Position numbers and translations under genes: made by a program
In this document: piece by piece, positions 8,714-16,925 of the stretch
How positions within the stretch are numbered: position 1 is the stretch's first letter
How the letters are laid out: every line of letters starts with the position of its first letter
The notes under the pieces: model-generated
Databases searched by the model: none
What the model saw: the letters and a program-made list of their open reading frames with translations, nothing else
Told to the model about the DNA's origin: nothing
Source: an uncultured Clostridia bacterium
GTDB lineage: Bacteria > Bacillota > Clostridia > Oscillospirales > JAAYOS01
Reading direction: 5' to 3'
Length of the DNA stretch: 41,618 nucleotides
Assembly (NCBI GenBank): GCA_944387575.1
Contig: CALXFK010000066.1
Span: 1-41,618, forward strand

Positions 8714-9421
8714 TTAAATAATTTTTACCGGTTCAAAGTCTACGCTGTCAGCGGACACGAGCTGGAAATCTATCCCGTGCCTGTATCCGTTTACCGCAAG
8801 GCGCACCGACGGACCATGAAGATGTCCATAATAGCACTTTTCCACGTGATATTTTTCAAGGAGCTCTATTATTTCGGCACACTCGTAACCGTTACCGTAT
8901 AGCGGTGGATAATGCAAAAACGCAAACAATCTGTCCGCCCCAAGTTTGCTGCCGCATATCAGCGACGACTCCATGCGCGCAAGCTCACGCCTGTATATTT
9001 TCTCATTGTGCGCTGAAGCCTGCTCTTCAAAAAACCATCCTCGCGTACCACAAAGTGCAACGCGCTCCCCACCGCTTTCGTAAATTGCCGCATTATTGTG
9101 CAGCAGTGCGATATTCGACCATCCGTTTTCTGAAAACCATGCGTTCAGCTTTGACGCCGTCTGCCACCAGTAATCGTGATTGCCCTTAAGAATGTACTTC
9201 TTTCCCGGCAGATCTGCAATGAAATTGAAGTCCAATACCGCATCATCGAGCCCCATCGCCCAGCTCAAATCGCCGCATAGAACGACGGTATCATTGCAAC
9301 CTACAGCCTCAAATCCCCTGCGCAGCTTTTCGACATGTCCTGTCCATCTGTCTCCGAAAATGTCCATCGGCTTTGACCCGCCGAGCGAAAGATGAAGGTC
9401 ACCTATTGCGTAAAGGGACAT
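8714..9421 (-). CDS. Calcineurin-like metallophosphoesterase
   Basis: A 235-residue cytosolic phosphoesterase with the full set of dimetal-site motifs in order: GDLHL near the N-terminus, GDLSWAM, GNHDYWW, FLHYPP and the C-terminal GHLHG. These match the D-x-H, G-D, G-N-H-D/E and G-H-x-H blocks of the superfamily. The substrate is unknown; related Firmicutes proteins are annotated only as phosphohydrolases. AGGAGG lies upstream of the ATG. It is upstream of tig on the same strand but is separated from it by the tig promoter. It is divergent from the DUF1540 gene. Confidence 0.85.
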   Translation of the reverse strand: MSLYAIGDLHLSLGGSKPMDIFGDRWTGHVEKLRRGFEAVGCNDTVVLCGDLSWAMGLDDAVLDFNFIADLPGKKYILKGNHDYWWQTASKLNAWFSENGWSNIALLHNNAAIYESGGERVALCGTRGWFFEEQASAHNEKIYRRELARMESSLICGSKLGADRLFAFLHYPPLYGNGYECAEIIELLEKYHVEKCYYGHLHGPSVRLAVNGYRHGIDFQLVSADSVDFEPVKII

Positions 9422-9553
9422 TGCTCAACCTCCTAAACAGGAATAATAACGCCGCCTCCGGTCAAATATAATCCTGCTAACCATGTGGAGTTCTGTACCT
9501 AACACATACAGAGCCACCGGAATGCACAAATTTTCTTATCGGAGATGGAATAA

Positions 9554-9736
9554 ATGGAAAACAAGCATGACACCATCCTCGGCGTAAAGTGCGAGGTAAC
9601 CGACTGCGTATACCACTGCTGCGACAACGCCTGCGCAGCGCCCTCTATCAAGGTCGGCTGCGGAAGCGGCTGCTCTGCACACGACAAGAGCGACACCGTC
9701 TGCAACACCTTCCGTTGCAACAGTGCAAGCATGTAA
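9554..9736 (+). CDS. DUF1540 small cysteine-rich protein
   Basis: A 60-residue protein with nine cysteines in a spaced pattern (VKCEVTDCVYHCCDNACAAPSIKVGCGSGC...CNTFRC), matching one DUF1540 unit, a Firmicutes family presumed to bind metal through its cysteines. Many family members carry two units; this has one. No function is known. A weak GGAG-type ribosome binding site precedes the ATG, and a strong hairpin terminator follows within about 30 bases, so it is probably a monocistronic gene between two leftward genes. Confidence 0.85.
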   Translation: MENKHDTILGVKCEVTDCVYHCCDNACAAPSIKVGCGSGCSAHDKSDTVCNTFRCNSASM

Positions 9737-9766
9737 ATCGGCATACCTTCACAAGCATACCTTTAC

Positions 9767-9798
9767 AAAAGCGGACGGGTATTTGCCCGTCCGCTTTT
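9767..9798. terminator. Terminator between the DUF1540 gene and thrC
   Basis: AAAAGCGGACGGG (9767-9779) pairs perfectly with CCCGTCCGCTTTT (9786-9798) around a 6-base loop, ending in a T-run on the plus strand. It lies between convergent genes and may also stop leftward transcription from thrC. Confidence 0.88.
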
Positions 9799-9831
9799 TA
9801 GCGCAACCGAAGTTGTCAGGTGGACGGCAAA

Positions 9832-11313
9832 CTATTTTTTCGCCGCGAATTCGAGCACCTCATCTGCCATCTTCTCGGCTCCGATCACATCGGTGAATCG
9901 CTCCTTTGCATCCCTCAAACGCACAAGCGGCAGCGGCGCAGGTACACCAGTGACCTCTTCGAGTCGCGCTATCAGGTCATCCGACTCGCTGTACCCAACG
10001 CCAAGCGCCTCAAGTACCGACCCGCAGAATTTGTAAGGGCTCGCAGTAGACACCACGACCGCCGGGGTCCTGTCCCCGGTCAACGTAAAGTATTTCTGCA
10101 TTACATTCTCAGCCACCGCAGTGTGCGGATCTATCAAATAGCCGTGTTCATTATAACACTGTGCGATCGTCTTTAGCGTCTCCTCATCGCTGCACCAGTC
10201 CGCCCAGAACAATTCGTCGAAGTATTTTTTCACGTCATCACCGACAGTGTATTCGCCTTTACTCTTCAACTCGTTCATCAAGGTTTTGACCTTTATATCA
10301 CTGCCCGCAAAAACCCGCAGCAACCGCTCCAGGTTGGAGGATATGAGTATATCCATCGACGGCGAAGAGGTGGTAAAGAACTCTCGACGACGGTCATATA
10401 CTCCGGTGCGAATGAAGTCGGTTAGCACGTTATTTGAATTCGACGCGCATATTAGTTTGCGTATCGGCACACCCATCTCACGCGCATACCACGCAGCCAG
10501 AATATTTCCGAAATTGCCGGTTGGCACACAGAAGTTTACAGCGCCATCCGCTCCGGTCTTACCCTCACGTGCAAGGTCACACCACGCAGAGACATAGTAT
10601 GCGATCTGCGGGAGAAGCCTGCCCCAGTTTATAGAGTTTGCCGACGAGAACCTGCATCCCCGCACAGCAACCTCGCGCTGCATATTTTCGTCCGAGAAAA
10701 TATTTTTTACGCCTGTCTGCGTATCGTCAAAATTTCCGCACACAGCCTTTACACAGACATTCTGCCCGGTCTGTGTGGTCATTTGGAGCTGCTGTATGCG
10801 ACTTACTCCCTCCGCAGGGTAGAACACCATTATCTTTGTTCCGGGAACATCCGCAAAACCTTCGAGCGCAGCCTTCCCGGTATCCCCCGAAGTTGCAGTG
10901 AGTATGAGGGCGGTTTCACTCTGTCCAGTCTTGCGTAGCGACGCACCTAACAGGCGCGGAAGCATCTGAAGCGCCATATCCTTGAACGCACAAGTCGGAC
11001 CGTGCCACAATTCGAGCATCCAGTGCTCTCCCACCGCGTGAAGCGGTGCAGGGCCACCCGGGAAACGGTCTTCACTGTACGTCTCCCTTGCAAACCGATC
11101 AAGCTCCTCAGCAGTGAACTCGTCGAGGTACATTCCCATAATGTATGCCGCCCGTTCCGGGTAACTCATTTTCATGAGCCGGTCAAGCGCACCGGCATCC
11201 AGTTTCGGTATTTCGACCGGCAAAAACAGTCCACCATCCGGAGCGAGACCTGCCGCGATCGCCTCCGATGCGGAGACCGACACCAAATCATTTCTCGTAC
11301 TTGTATATCTCAT
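9832..11313 (-). CDS. thrC: Threonine synthase
   Basis: A 493-residue PLP enzyme converting O-phosphohomoserine to threonine. The N-terminal YTSTRNDLVSVSASEAIAAGLAPDGGLFLP is characteristic of the longer, yeast/E. coli-like class. The PLP lysine is Lys111 in ELWHGPTCAFKDMALQ, and the phosphate-binding loop ATSGDTGKAALEGF follows. The length is normal. GGAGG is just ahead of the ATG. It lies 24 bases downstream of the rnhB-yraN fusion, so it appears to be the last gene of the lepB-rbgA-rnhB cluster, an amino-acid gene behind housekeeping genes; no threonine leader or riboswitch is seen. Confidence 0.96.
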   Translation of the reverse strand: MRYTSTRNDLVSVSASEAIAAGLAPDGGLFLPVEIPKLDAGALDRLMKMSYPERAAYIMGMYLDEFTAEELDRFARETYSEDRFPGGPAPLHAVGEHWMLELWHGPTCAFKDMALQMLPRLLGASLRKTGQSETALILTATSGDTGKAALEGFADVPGTKIMVFYPAEGVSRIQQLQMTTQTGQNVCVKAVCGNFDDTQTGVKNIFSDENMQREVAVRGCRFSSANSINWGRLLPQIAYYVSAWCDLAREGKTGADGAVNFCVPTGNFGNILAAWYAREMGVPIRKLICASNSNNVLTDFIRTGVYDRRREFFTTSSPSMDILISSNLERLLRVFAGSDIKVKTLMNELKSKGEYTVGDDVKKYFDELFWADWCSDEETLKTIAQCYNEHGYLIDPHTAVAENVMQKYFTLTGDRTPAVVVSTASPYKFCGSVLEALGVGYSESDDLIARLEEVTGVPAPLPLVRLRDAKERFTDVIGAEKMADEVLEFAAKK

Positions 11314-11337
11314 ACGACCTCCATGTATAACGCTTCG

Positions 11338-12306
11338 CTAAAATGCGTTCTCAATCAGTTCGATTTTGGGATTGTCCTTATCCTCATCCACAATTCCGAT
11401 GACGTCGAACCTCGGCTGTAAATTGCACGGATTTCGCTGAAGCCACTCCTGTGCAGCCATGCGTATTCTCCGCTGCTTATGTATGTCAACAAACTCCACT
11501 GGCTGGGCGAAATCAACACTTCCGCGCAGCTTAACTTCGCAGAAAACAATATACTTATTATTTGCAACGATGAGGTCTATCTCACCGCGGCGTGTACGGA
11601 AGTTCCGTTCCTTGAGCACATACCGTCTCTTCGTATACTCTTTCAGTGCGATCTGCTCGCCCAGCATTCCGCGGCGTTTTGCTTCCATTCTATCCCTTCT
11701 ATAATAGTACTTACGCAGGAACCTGGTGCGGTGCTCAACACTCGGACCAAACCTGTTCAGCCCCTCGTAGTGCTCTTTTGTACCGTAGCCCTTATTCTTT
11801 GCAAATCCGTACCCCGGGAAAAATTCGTCCATATCGGTGAGCACCCGGTCTCGAACCACCTTTGCAACGATCGATGCCGCCGCGACCGACGCACACTTCT
11901 CGTCTCCTCCAACAACGCTCACTACCGGCAGTGTAAACTCTCGAGCTACGTTTCCGTCTACGATAACACCGTCGATAGGCACGAGCGACGCCACATCGTC
12001 AACCGCATCCCGCATCGCCTTCTGTGACGCGGACAGGATATCGGTGCGGTTTATTTCACGCACCGTCACAAAGCGCACCGACCACACAGTTTTCGCGCAG
12101 ATCTCATCAAATAACTCCCTGCGTCGCCGAGCGGTGAGCTTTTTTGAATCGTCCAACCCCTCTATGTGTGCGTCGCCAAGATAAACCGCCGCCGCATACA
12201 CCGGTCCTGCAAGCGAGCCGCGACCTACTTCGTCGGTTCCGCACCAGCAGGAAAACCCATTTGCCTGAGCTATTGTACGTTCAAATGCAACCTTGTCTGT
12301 TTCCAT
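11338..12306 (-). CDS. rnhB: Ribonuclease HII fused to a YraN (UPF0102) nuclease-like domain
   Basis: One uninterrupted 322-codon frame encodes two domains. Residues 1-200 are RNase HII, which removes ribonucleotides from DNA: Asp25-Glu26 in GTDEVGRGSLAGP, Asp117 in VDGN and Asp135 in GGDEKCASVAAASIVAKVVRD form the expected acidic site. Residues 213-322 are YraN/UPF0102, a restriction-endonuclease-like fold, with RRGMLGEQIALKEY, Asp243 in RRGEIDLI and Glu257/Lys259 in FCEVKLR. The linker is about 12 basic residues (YYRRDRMEAKRR). In most Firmicutes rnhB and yraN are adjacent separate genes. GGAGAG precedes the ATG, which overlaps the end of rbgA by 26 bases. Confidence 0.93.
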   Translation of the reverse strand: METDKVAFERTIAQANGFSCWCGTDEVGRGSLAGPVYAAAVYLGDAHIEGLDDSKKLTARRRRELFDEICAKTVWSVRFVTVREINRTDILSASQKAMRDAVDDVASLVPIDGVIVDGNVAREFTLPVVSVVGGDEKCASVAAASIVAKVVRDRVLTDMDEFFPGYGFAKNKGYGTKEHYEGLNRFGPSVEHRTRFLRKYYYRRDRMEAKRRGMLGEQIALKEYTKRRYVLKERNFRTRRGEIDLIVANNKYIVFCEVKLRGSVDFAQPVEFVDIHKQRRIRMAAQEWLQRNPCNLQPRFDVIGIVDEDKDNPKIELIENAF

Positions 12307-13198
12307 CGTATCTCTCCAGCGTTATACAGCCGATCTTGCCCGCTCTGTACTCGTCAAGCAGCATCGTTGCCGCCCGCCTCAGATCCACCTCGCCGCCTCG
12401 CTCAATACATCCACGTCTGCGACCTATCGCGCTCAGAAGCTCCACACCAAACGTGCTCACCAGTGGCTCACCTGGCATCCCCGGCAGCTCATATGACTCC
12501 GCACGCGCCGCCTCAATATCTATTCCGTATCTTCCTGCGAGCTTATCCGGAGCTATCTCACCTAGTAACGACGCGAGCCTGCAGGCGAGCTCCTCCACAT
12601 CGAGCACCTCGTCCCTTACTGCGCCGGTAAACGCTAGATGCAGACCGGTATTTGGGTTTTCAAACTTAGGCCACAGCATTCCGGGCGTGTCGAGCAGCTC
12701 AAGCCCGTCCCCGAGGTAGAACCATTGCCGCTTTCGCGTTACCCCCGGTCGGTCCTCTGCCTTCGCCTTCCTACCGCCTGCTATCCTGTTTATAAGTGAG
12801 GACTTGCCGACATTCGGCACCCCAACTATCATCACTCTTATCGTCGCCTTGCGCCCCTGAGCAGCCCGCCGCTCTATTAGTTCCTGCGCCGCACGACGAA
12901 CCGCCTGAGTGAACTTGTCCACTCCGCGACCGCTCTTCGCATCGGTCTCCACTGTTATATAACCGTTATTGCGAAAACCTTCCGCCCACCGTGCCGTCTC
13001 CTCCGGCTCTGCCTGATCCACGCGGTTTATTATTATAACGCGAGGTTTGCCCTGGGTCAAATCGGCTATATCGGGGTTACGGCTCGATGCAATTATCCGT
13101 GCATCCACAAGCTCGCAGACCACGTCCACATCCCTTAGCGACTCGCTGAGAAGCCGCTTTGTTTTCGCCATATGTCCGGGATACCACTGTATATCCAT
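12281..13198 (-). CDS. rbgA: Ribosome biogenesis GTPase RbgA/YlqF
   Basis: A 305-residue circularly permuted GTPase needed for late 50S subunit assembly. The N-terminus MDIQWYPGHMAKTKR is characteristic. The motif order is permuted: G4 (IINRVDQ, with NRVD for the usual NKxD) comes before G1 (VGVPNVGKSSLIN), then G2 (GVTRKRQW) and G3 (DTPGMLWP). The C-terminal region forms the RNA-binding domain. It lies between lepB and rnhB-yraN in the usual Firmicutes order, with 29 bases to lepB and an overlap of 26 bases with rnhB-yraN. Confidence 0.96.
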   Translation of the reverse strand: MDIQWYPGHMAKTKRLLSESLRDVDVVCELVDARIIASSRNPDIADLTQGKPRVIIINRVDQAEPEETARWAEGFRNNGYITVETDAKSGRGVDKFTQAVRRAAQELIERRAAQGRKATIRVMIVGVPNVGKSSLINRIAGGRKAKAEDRPGVTRKRQWFYLGDGLELLDTPGMLWPKFENPNTGLHLAFTGAVRDEVLDVEELACRLASLLGEIAPDKLAGRYGIDIEAARAESYELPGMPGEPLVSTFGVELLSAIGRRRGCIERGGEVDLRRAATMLLDEYRAGKIGCITLERYDGNRQGCI

Positions 13199-13227
13199 AA
13201 CCTATAAATCTGAACCCATTTTTAAGT

Positions 13228-13908
13228 TCAGTCTACCTTTCCAAGCTTATCAAACGGGTATATTCTTAACAACACCCTGCCAAGGATGTACCGTTCGTCA
13301 ACCATTCCTATCTCGCTGTGACGGCTGTCCGAACTGCTATTTCTATTGTCTCCCATCACAAACACACAGTTCTCCGGCACAGTGTACTCAACACCGCTCT
13401 CGAGATGCTCTGCATTCAGTGTACGGTCAGCAATGTAGTCCTCTTCCAGCAGCTCGCCGTCCACCCAGACGCATCCAACCGAAAAATCAAACCTGATCGT
13501 CTGCCCCTCGGTTGCAATGACCCTCTTTATTATCGGTTCCGGGAACATCTGTGAACGCTTGCTGATAACCACAATATCCCCCGCCTCCGGTGTGTAAAAC
13601 AACCCGGATATAACAACGCGGTCTGTCGAGTGAAGCGTCGGGAGCATGGAATCACCTACAACGCCTATTATGCGAACAAAGAACGAAAACAGCAGCACCA
13701 CCGCAATGACCGAAAATGCCACCGCCTGCGCCCAGTCCACAATTGCGTTTCCCGCAGGCTTCTCCGCTGCGCCCTTTTCTTCCCCGACCGGGACCTTATT
13801 CTCTTCAGTAAAATCAATATCCGTATCTATATCGTGGTCACTCTCCGTGCCGTCAAACAGCTCTACCTCGTCCGGCTCTTCCGAGTTCATTTTACTATTA
13901 TTATCCAT
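13228..13908 (-). CDS. lepB: Type I signal peptidase
   Basis: A 226-residue membrane protease that cleaves Sec/Tat signal peptides. An acidic cytoplasmic tail of about 55 residues precedes one membrane anchor (about 60-80). The Ser-Lys dyad is Ser87 in VGDSMLPTL and Lys128 in PIIKRVIA; the C-terminal box FVMGDNRNSSSDSR completes the signature. The acidic tail (DEVELFDGTESDHDIDTDIDFTEE) is longer than in many Gram-positive enzymes. GGAGG is placed seven bases ahead of the ATG. It heads the lepB-rbgA-rnhB/yraN-thrC group. Confidence 0.95.
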   Translation of the reverse strand: MDNNSKMNSEEPDEVELFDGTESDHDIDTDIDFTEENKVPVGEEKGAAEKPAGNAIVDWAQAVAFSVIAVVLLFSFFVRIIGVVGDSMLPTLHSTDRVVISGLFYTPEAGDIVVISKRSQMFPEPIIKRVIATEGQTIRFDFSVGCVWVDGELLEEDYIADRTLNAEHLESGVEYTVPENCVFVMGDNRNSSSDSRHSEIGMVDERYILGRVLLRIYPFDKLGKVD

Positions 13909-13942
13909 TTAATGACCTCCGAAATCCTACTGATACCTGTTT

Positions 13943-13971
13943 ATTATACACGCACAGACGTTATAAATAAA
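13943..13971 (-). promoter_or_regulatory. Putative promoter of the lepB operon
   Basis: TATAAT on the minus strand (13943-13948) with a weak -35, TTTATT (13966-13971), at 17-base spacing, about 35 bases upstream of the lepB start. Confidence 0.45.
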
Positions 13972-14062
13972 GAGTTATTTTTGAAATTTGACTTTCATGT
14001 CCACATTTTGTGTATTTACATACATTTATATTGCAGCACATCCCGTCGTCGCAATTATATGC

Positions 14063-14091
14063 TTTACTATTTCTGCGTGTTGTGATAATAT
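14063..14091 (+). promoter_or_regulatory. Putative promoter of the ATP-grasp gene
   Basis: TTTACT (14063-14068) and TAATAT (14086-14091) at 17-base spacing in an AT-rich stretch, about 48 bases ahead of the start codon. Confidence 0.45.
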
Positions 14092-14138
14092 TTGCTTTGT
14101 ATTACTGACTTTTGACTTTTGAGGGGACGTGTAAAAAA

Positions 14139-15107
14139 ATGAGCGAACTTTCAACCGGGCTTCACAACCTCTGGCAGAAGAGCGGAGAGCTGTTTTCCGG
14201 CGTTTCTCGCCTGTCTTGCGCTATCGACTTTATTTTTTGTTATATTCGACTTGGGGCTACACCCAGCGAATATTTCATGTATAAGTTTTACAGCAAGAGC
14301 CACCGCGAGCGCAAAAAGTTTCTTACCCGCCGCGACTATGATTCCACGTACAAGCGTATAAACAGTGCGGACACCTCCGTTGTGGTCGACAAGGTAAAAT
14401 TCAACTCGCGCATGACCGACTTTATCGGGCGTGACTGGCTGTATACCGGCGGCGACTGTTCGTCAGCCGACTTTGTCAAATTTGCAAAGTCGCACCCGTC
14501 GATGATAATAAAGCCGTACAATGCTCTTCAGGGGCGCGGAGTATGGCGTCTTGACGTCACCGGCGAAGAGGATCTTGAGTCGCTATTCGAGGAGAAAATA
14601 CGTGGCAGTCTGGTAGAGGAGCGGATAATTCAGCACCCGGAAATGGAAAAGCTCGCTCCCGGGTCGGTAAATTGCATTCGTGTAATAACCCTCAACCACT
14701 CCGGCGACGTTGACATAATTGCATGCACTCTTAAAACTGGCGGCGGAACGCTCCCGGTGGATAACCTTCACAGGGGCGGCGGAGTCGGTGCGGCGGTCGA
14801 CGTCGAGTCCGGAATAGTATTTACGCCTGCTCTGCCCTGGGAGGGCGGTCCTACCCTCTTCCACCCGGTCACAGGACAGCAGATAATCGGATTCCGCGTT
14901 CCGAACTGGGAAATATTTAAGACCCGTATCCGTGATGCAGCCCGCGCAATTCCCGAGCTCCCGATAATCGGTTGGGACTGCGCAATTACGCCGGACGGTA
15001 TAGCGATCGTTGAGGGTAACCATGATCCAAGTCCGATCCTCTCTCAGAAGTTCGACCTCGTCGGAAAACGCCAGGTTTTCCGGGACTATATTAAAAAGTA
15101 TCTGTAA
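14139..15107 (+). CDS. Sugar-transfer-associated ATP-grasp family protein
   Basis: A 322-residue protein resembling the ATP-grasp domain found near polysaccharide biosynthesis genes (ATPgrasp_ST type). Supporting blocks are MIIKPYNALQGRGVWRLD (nucleotide-binding strand and glycine-rich loop), LVEERIIQHPEMEKLAPGSVNCIRVITL, and the C-terminal IIGWDCAITPDGIAIVEGNHDPSP carrying acidic and Asn metal ligands. The reaction is presumably ATP-dependent carboxylate-amine ligation; the substrate is unknown. An ATG at 14139 is preceded by GAGGGG, rather distant at 12 bases; a TTG at 14112 is an alternative. No glycosyltransferase cluster is adjacent; it appears to be a single gene ending at a hairpin. 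Confidence 0.72.
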   Translation: MSELSTGLHNLWQKSGELFSGVSRLSCAIDFIFCYIRLGATPSEYFMYKFYSKSHRERKKFLTRRDYDSTYKRINSADTSVVVDKVKFNSRMTDFIGRDWLYTGGDCSSADFVKFAKSHPSMIIKPYNALQGRGVWRLDVTGEEDLESLFEEKIRGSLVEERIIQHPEMEKLAPGSVNCIRVITLNHSGDVDIIACTLKTGGGTLPVDNLHRGGGVGAAVDVESGIVFTPALPWEGGPTLFHPVTGQQIIGFRVPNWEIFKTRIRDAARAIPELPIIGWDCAITPDGIAIVEGNHDPSPILSQKFDLVGKRQVFRDYIKKYL

Positions 15108-15123
15108 ACCTAAAAACTGAAGC

Positions 15124-15152
15124 GGCGTGCTGCAAATAATTTGCAGCACGCC
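15124..15152. terminator. Terminator between ATP-grasp and HAD genes
   Basis: GGCGTGCTGCAAA (15124-15136) pairs perfectly with TTTGCAGCACGCC (15140-15152) around a 3-base loop, followed by AATTTTATT. It separates convergent genes and probably serves both. Confidence 0.85.
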
Positions 15153-15176
15153 AATTTTATTATGTTTCAATATATT

Positions 15177-15833
15177 TTACAGCACATACTGCAAAATCTC
15201 GTCGGGGCAAGAAACAATGTAATTTGCGCCCGCCTCCTCAAGTTCGGTACGTGAACCATATCCATAGAGTACGCCAAGCGAATCTATACCGTTTTCCCGA
15301 GCGCCGCGAATGTCGTGCAGCCGGTCTCCCACCATCAGCGCATTCCGGTACCCGCCATCCCTGGCGCCGAGCTCAAGAGCAAACTTTATAACCTCACCTT
15401 TCGAACTCCGCGTACCATCCAGTTCAGAACCGACAACAAAGTCGAAATATTCCGATAACCCGAAGTGCTCAAGTATCTGACCGGCAAATACCGCCGGTTT
15501 TGACGTCGCGAGAGCCACTCCTATCCCCGCAACCTTCAGCTTCTCAAGCAACTCACGAACTCCCGGATAGGCAACGTTCTCGAAAATACCCCGATCCGCA
15601 AAATACACCCTGTAAAGTCGGATAGCTTCCTCCGCCTGACCTTGAGACATCTCGAAAAACCGCATGAATGACTCAAGCAGCGGCGGACCAATAAATTTGT
15701 AAAGCTCTTCCCTTTTCGGCGGCTGTATGCCCATCTCGCTCAGAGCATACGCAACCGAGTTTGTAATTCCCTCTCCCGGATCGGTCAGGGTACCGTCGAG
15801 ATCAAACAGGACGAGGTCGTAATTTTTACTCAT
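15177..15833 (-). CDS. HAD-superfamily phosphatase (Gph/PpaX-like)
   Basis: A 218-residue HAD hydrolase. Motif I is FDLDGTLTDPGEGI near the N-terminus, motif II is ALATSKP, the motif III lysine is in RSSKGEV, and motif IV is MVGDRLHDIRGARENGI. An alpha-helical cap lies between motifs I and II. It resembles phosphoglycolate phosphatases and PpaX-type or 5'-nucleotidase-like enzymes; the natural substrate is not determinable. The ATG at 15833 overlaps the stop codon of the upstream esterase as ATGA, implying translational coupling. It ends at the shared terminator. Confidence 0.88.
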   Translation of the reverse strand: MSKNYDLVLFDLDGTLTDPGEGITNSVAYALSEMGIQPPKREELYKFIGPPLLESFMRFFEMSQGQAEEAIRLYRVYFADRGIFENVAYPGVRELLEKLKVAGIGVALATSKPAVFAGQILEHFGLSEYFDFVVGSELDGTRSSKGEVIKFALELGARDGGYRNALMVGDRLHDIRGARENGIDSLGVLYGYGSRTELEEAGANYIVSCPDEILQYVL

Positions 15834-16642
15834 TCGGGATAAATCGCACTGTGGCGGATAGGAAGCCACTCCTTGAGCGCCTTACGCAGGGTGAGGTCCC
15901 AGAAATCCCACTCGTGACCATAGCCCGGAACTTCCTCATAAACTATATCGTAACCAAGCTCAGTTAGATAGTCGCGACACTTTCTCACACCTTCGAGCAC
16001 AAAGTCCTTGTCACCCGAAGTGAGGAACATCTTCGGAAGCTCCACTCCGTTTTCAACGTTGCGCTTTGCAGCCGCCCAGGCATCGTCTTTGCTGCCCGGC
16101 TCTACCATGTGACGGCGAATATTCAGTCCGCCGCCGCGCTCGGCAAAGCGCTTTGCAGCCTCGACCGGGTCGCTTCCGGCACCACTCATGCAGAGCGCCG
16201 CCGCATACTTATCAGGATTGAGCATTGCGCATTTAAAGGTACCCGCACCACCCATTGAGAGTCCGGCAATGAAGTTGTCCTCCCTCTTCGTTGAGAACGG
16301 GAAATACGCAGCGAACATTTTAGGCAGCTCTTCCACTACAAACGTGTAATATTTGGCGCCGCCTTCCGGGTCATCGGTGTACATGGCGTTGTAGTCTGCC
16401 GGCATAACAACGGCGATTTTATTGTCGTCGGCATAGCGGACTATGTTTGAGAAATTTACATAGTCGCTGTCGTCACCCGAACCGCCATGAAGCAGCCAGA
16501 GTACCTGATACTTCATTCCGGGAACATAGACGTCCTCACGCCCGCCAATGACATCTGCAAAACTATACGACGGAAGGCATATAGTCACATTTGTCTGCAT
16601 CCCGAGTGCCTTGGATAGAAAATTCATTTTGATAACGCTCAT
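15830..16642 (-). CDS. Esterase-D/EstA-like alpha/beta hydrolase
   Basis: A 270-residue putative carboxylesterase. The nucleophile is Ser129 in AGLSMGGAGT; the oxyanion strand is VLWLLHGGSGDDSD, and His243 in PGYGHEWDFW follows with Asp211 or Asp213 in SGDKDF. The MNFLSKALGMQTNVTICLPS N-terminus is typical of the EstA/tributyrin esterase and feruloyl/acetyl-xylan esterase-like family. There is no signal peptide, so a cytoplasmic role on short acyl esters is likely. AAAGGGG precedes the ATG, and the gene is coupled to the HAD phosphatase. Confidence 0.88.
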   Translation of the reverse strand: MSVIKMNFLSKALGMQTNVTICLPSYSFADVIGGREDVYVPGMKYQVLWLLHGGSGDDSDYVNFSNIVRYADDNKIAVVMPADYNAMYTDDPEGGAKYYTFVVEELPKMFAAYFPFSTKREDNFIAGLSMGGAGTFKCAMLNPDKYAAALCMSGAGSDPVEAAKRFAERGGGLNIRRHMVEPGSKDDAWAAAKRNVENGVELPKMFLTSGDKDFVLEGVRKCRDYLTELGYDIVYEEVPGYGHEWDFWDLTLRKALKEWLPIRHSAIYPE

Positions 16643-16676
16643 AGTGATTCCCCTTTTCTTTAATTTATACTATATA

Positions 16677-16705
16677 TATTAACACATGTTTACCTGATTT
16701 GTAAA
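16677..16705 (-). promoter_or_regulatory. Promoter of the esterase-HAD operon
   Basis: TTTACA (minus strand, 16700-16705), a 17-base spacer, and TTAATA (16677-16682), about 35 bases upstream of the esterase start. Confidence 0.5.
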
Positions 16706-16748
16706 GAAATTTTTTACGGAATGCATAACGGTATACAGAAAATAGGTG

Positions 16749-16777
16749 TTGAAATTTTTATCTTTATAGTATAGGAT
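16749..16777 (+). promoter_or_regulatory. Possible promoter of the GDPD gene
   Basis: TTGAAA (16749-16754) and TAGGAT (16772-16777) at 17-base spacing; an overlapping TATAGT could shift the site. It would leave a leader of about 140 bases before the GDPD start, in which I saw no clear structure. Confidence 0.4.
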
Positions 16778-16925
16778 AATTTCGGTACACTACTTCCCTG
16801 CAGTACCGCCCTTTTCAAACTGAACTGTCGATTAAATATATGCTGCACTACCTGTCTAAATCACGTTTCAATATGCAATCTCAGTTCGACCACGCAGGCA
16901 ATTTGGATTTATTGGAGTATTAAGC

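Noticed and set aside
7084-8721. A 545-codon rightward frame opposite clpP and tig, the longest antisense frame in the window
   Set aside because: It is the complement of two well-recognised genes, contains no family motifs and has no ribosome binding site. Codon bias of the real genes creates such long antisense frames.
9455-9475. GGTCAAA resembling a CtsR heptamer near the DUF1540 and phosphoesterase genes
   Set aside because: Only one heptamer is present; CtsR sites are paired direct repeats. It is also distant from the clp genes.
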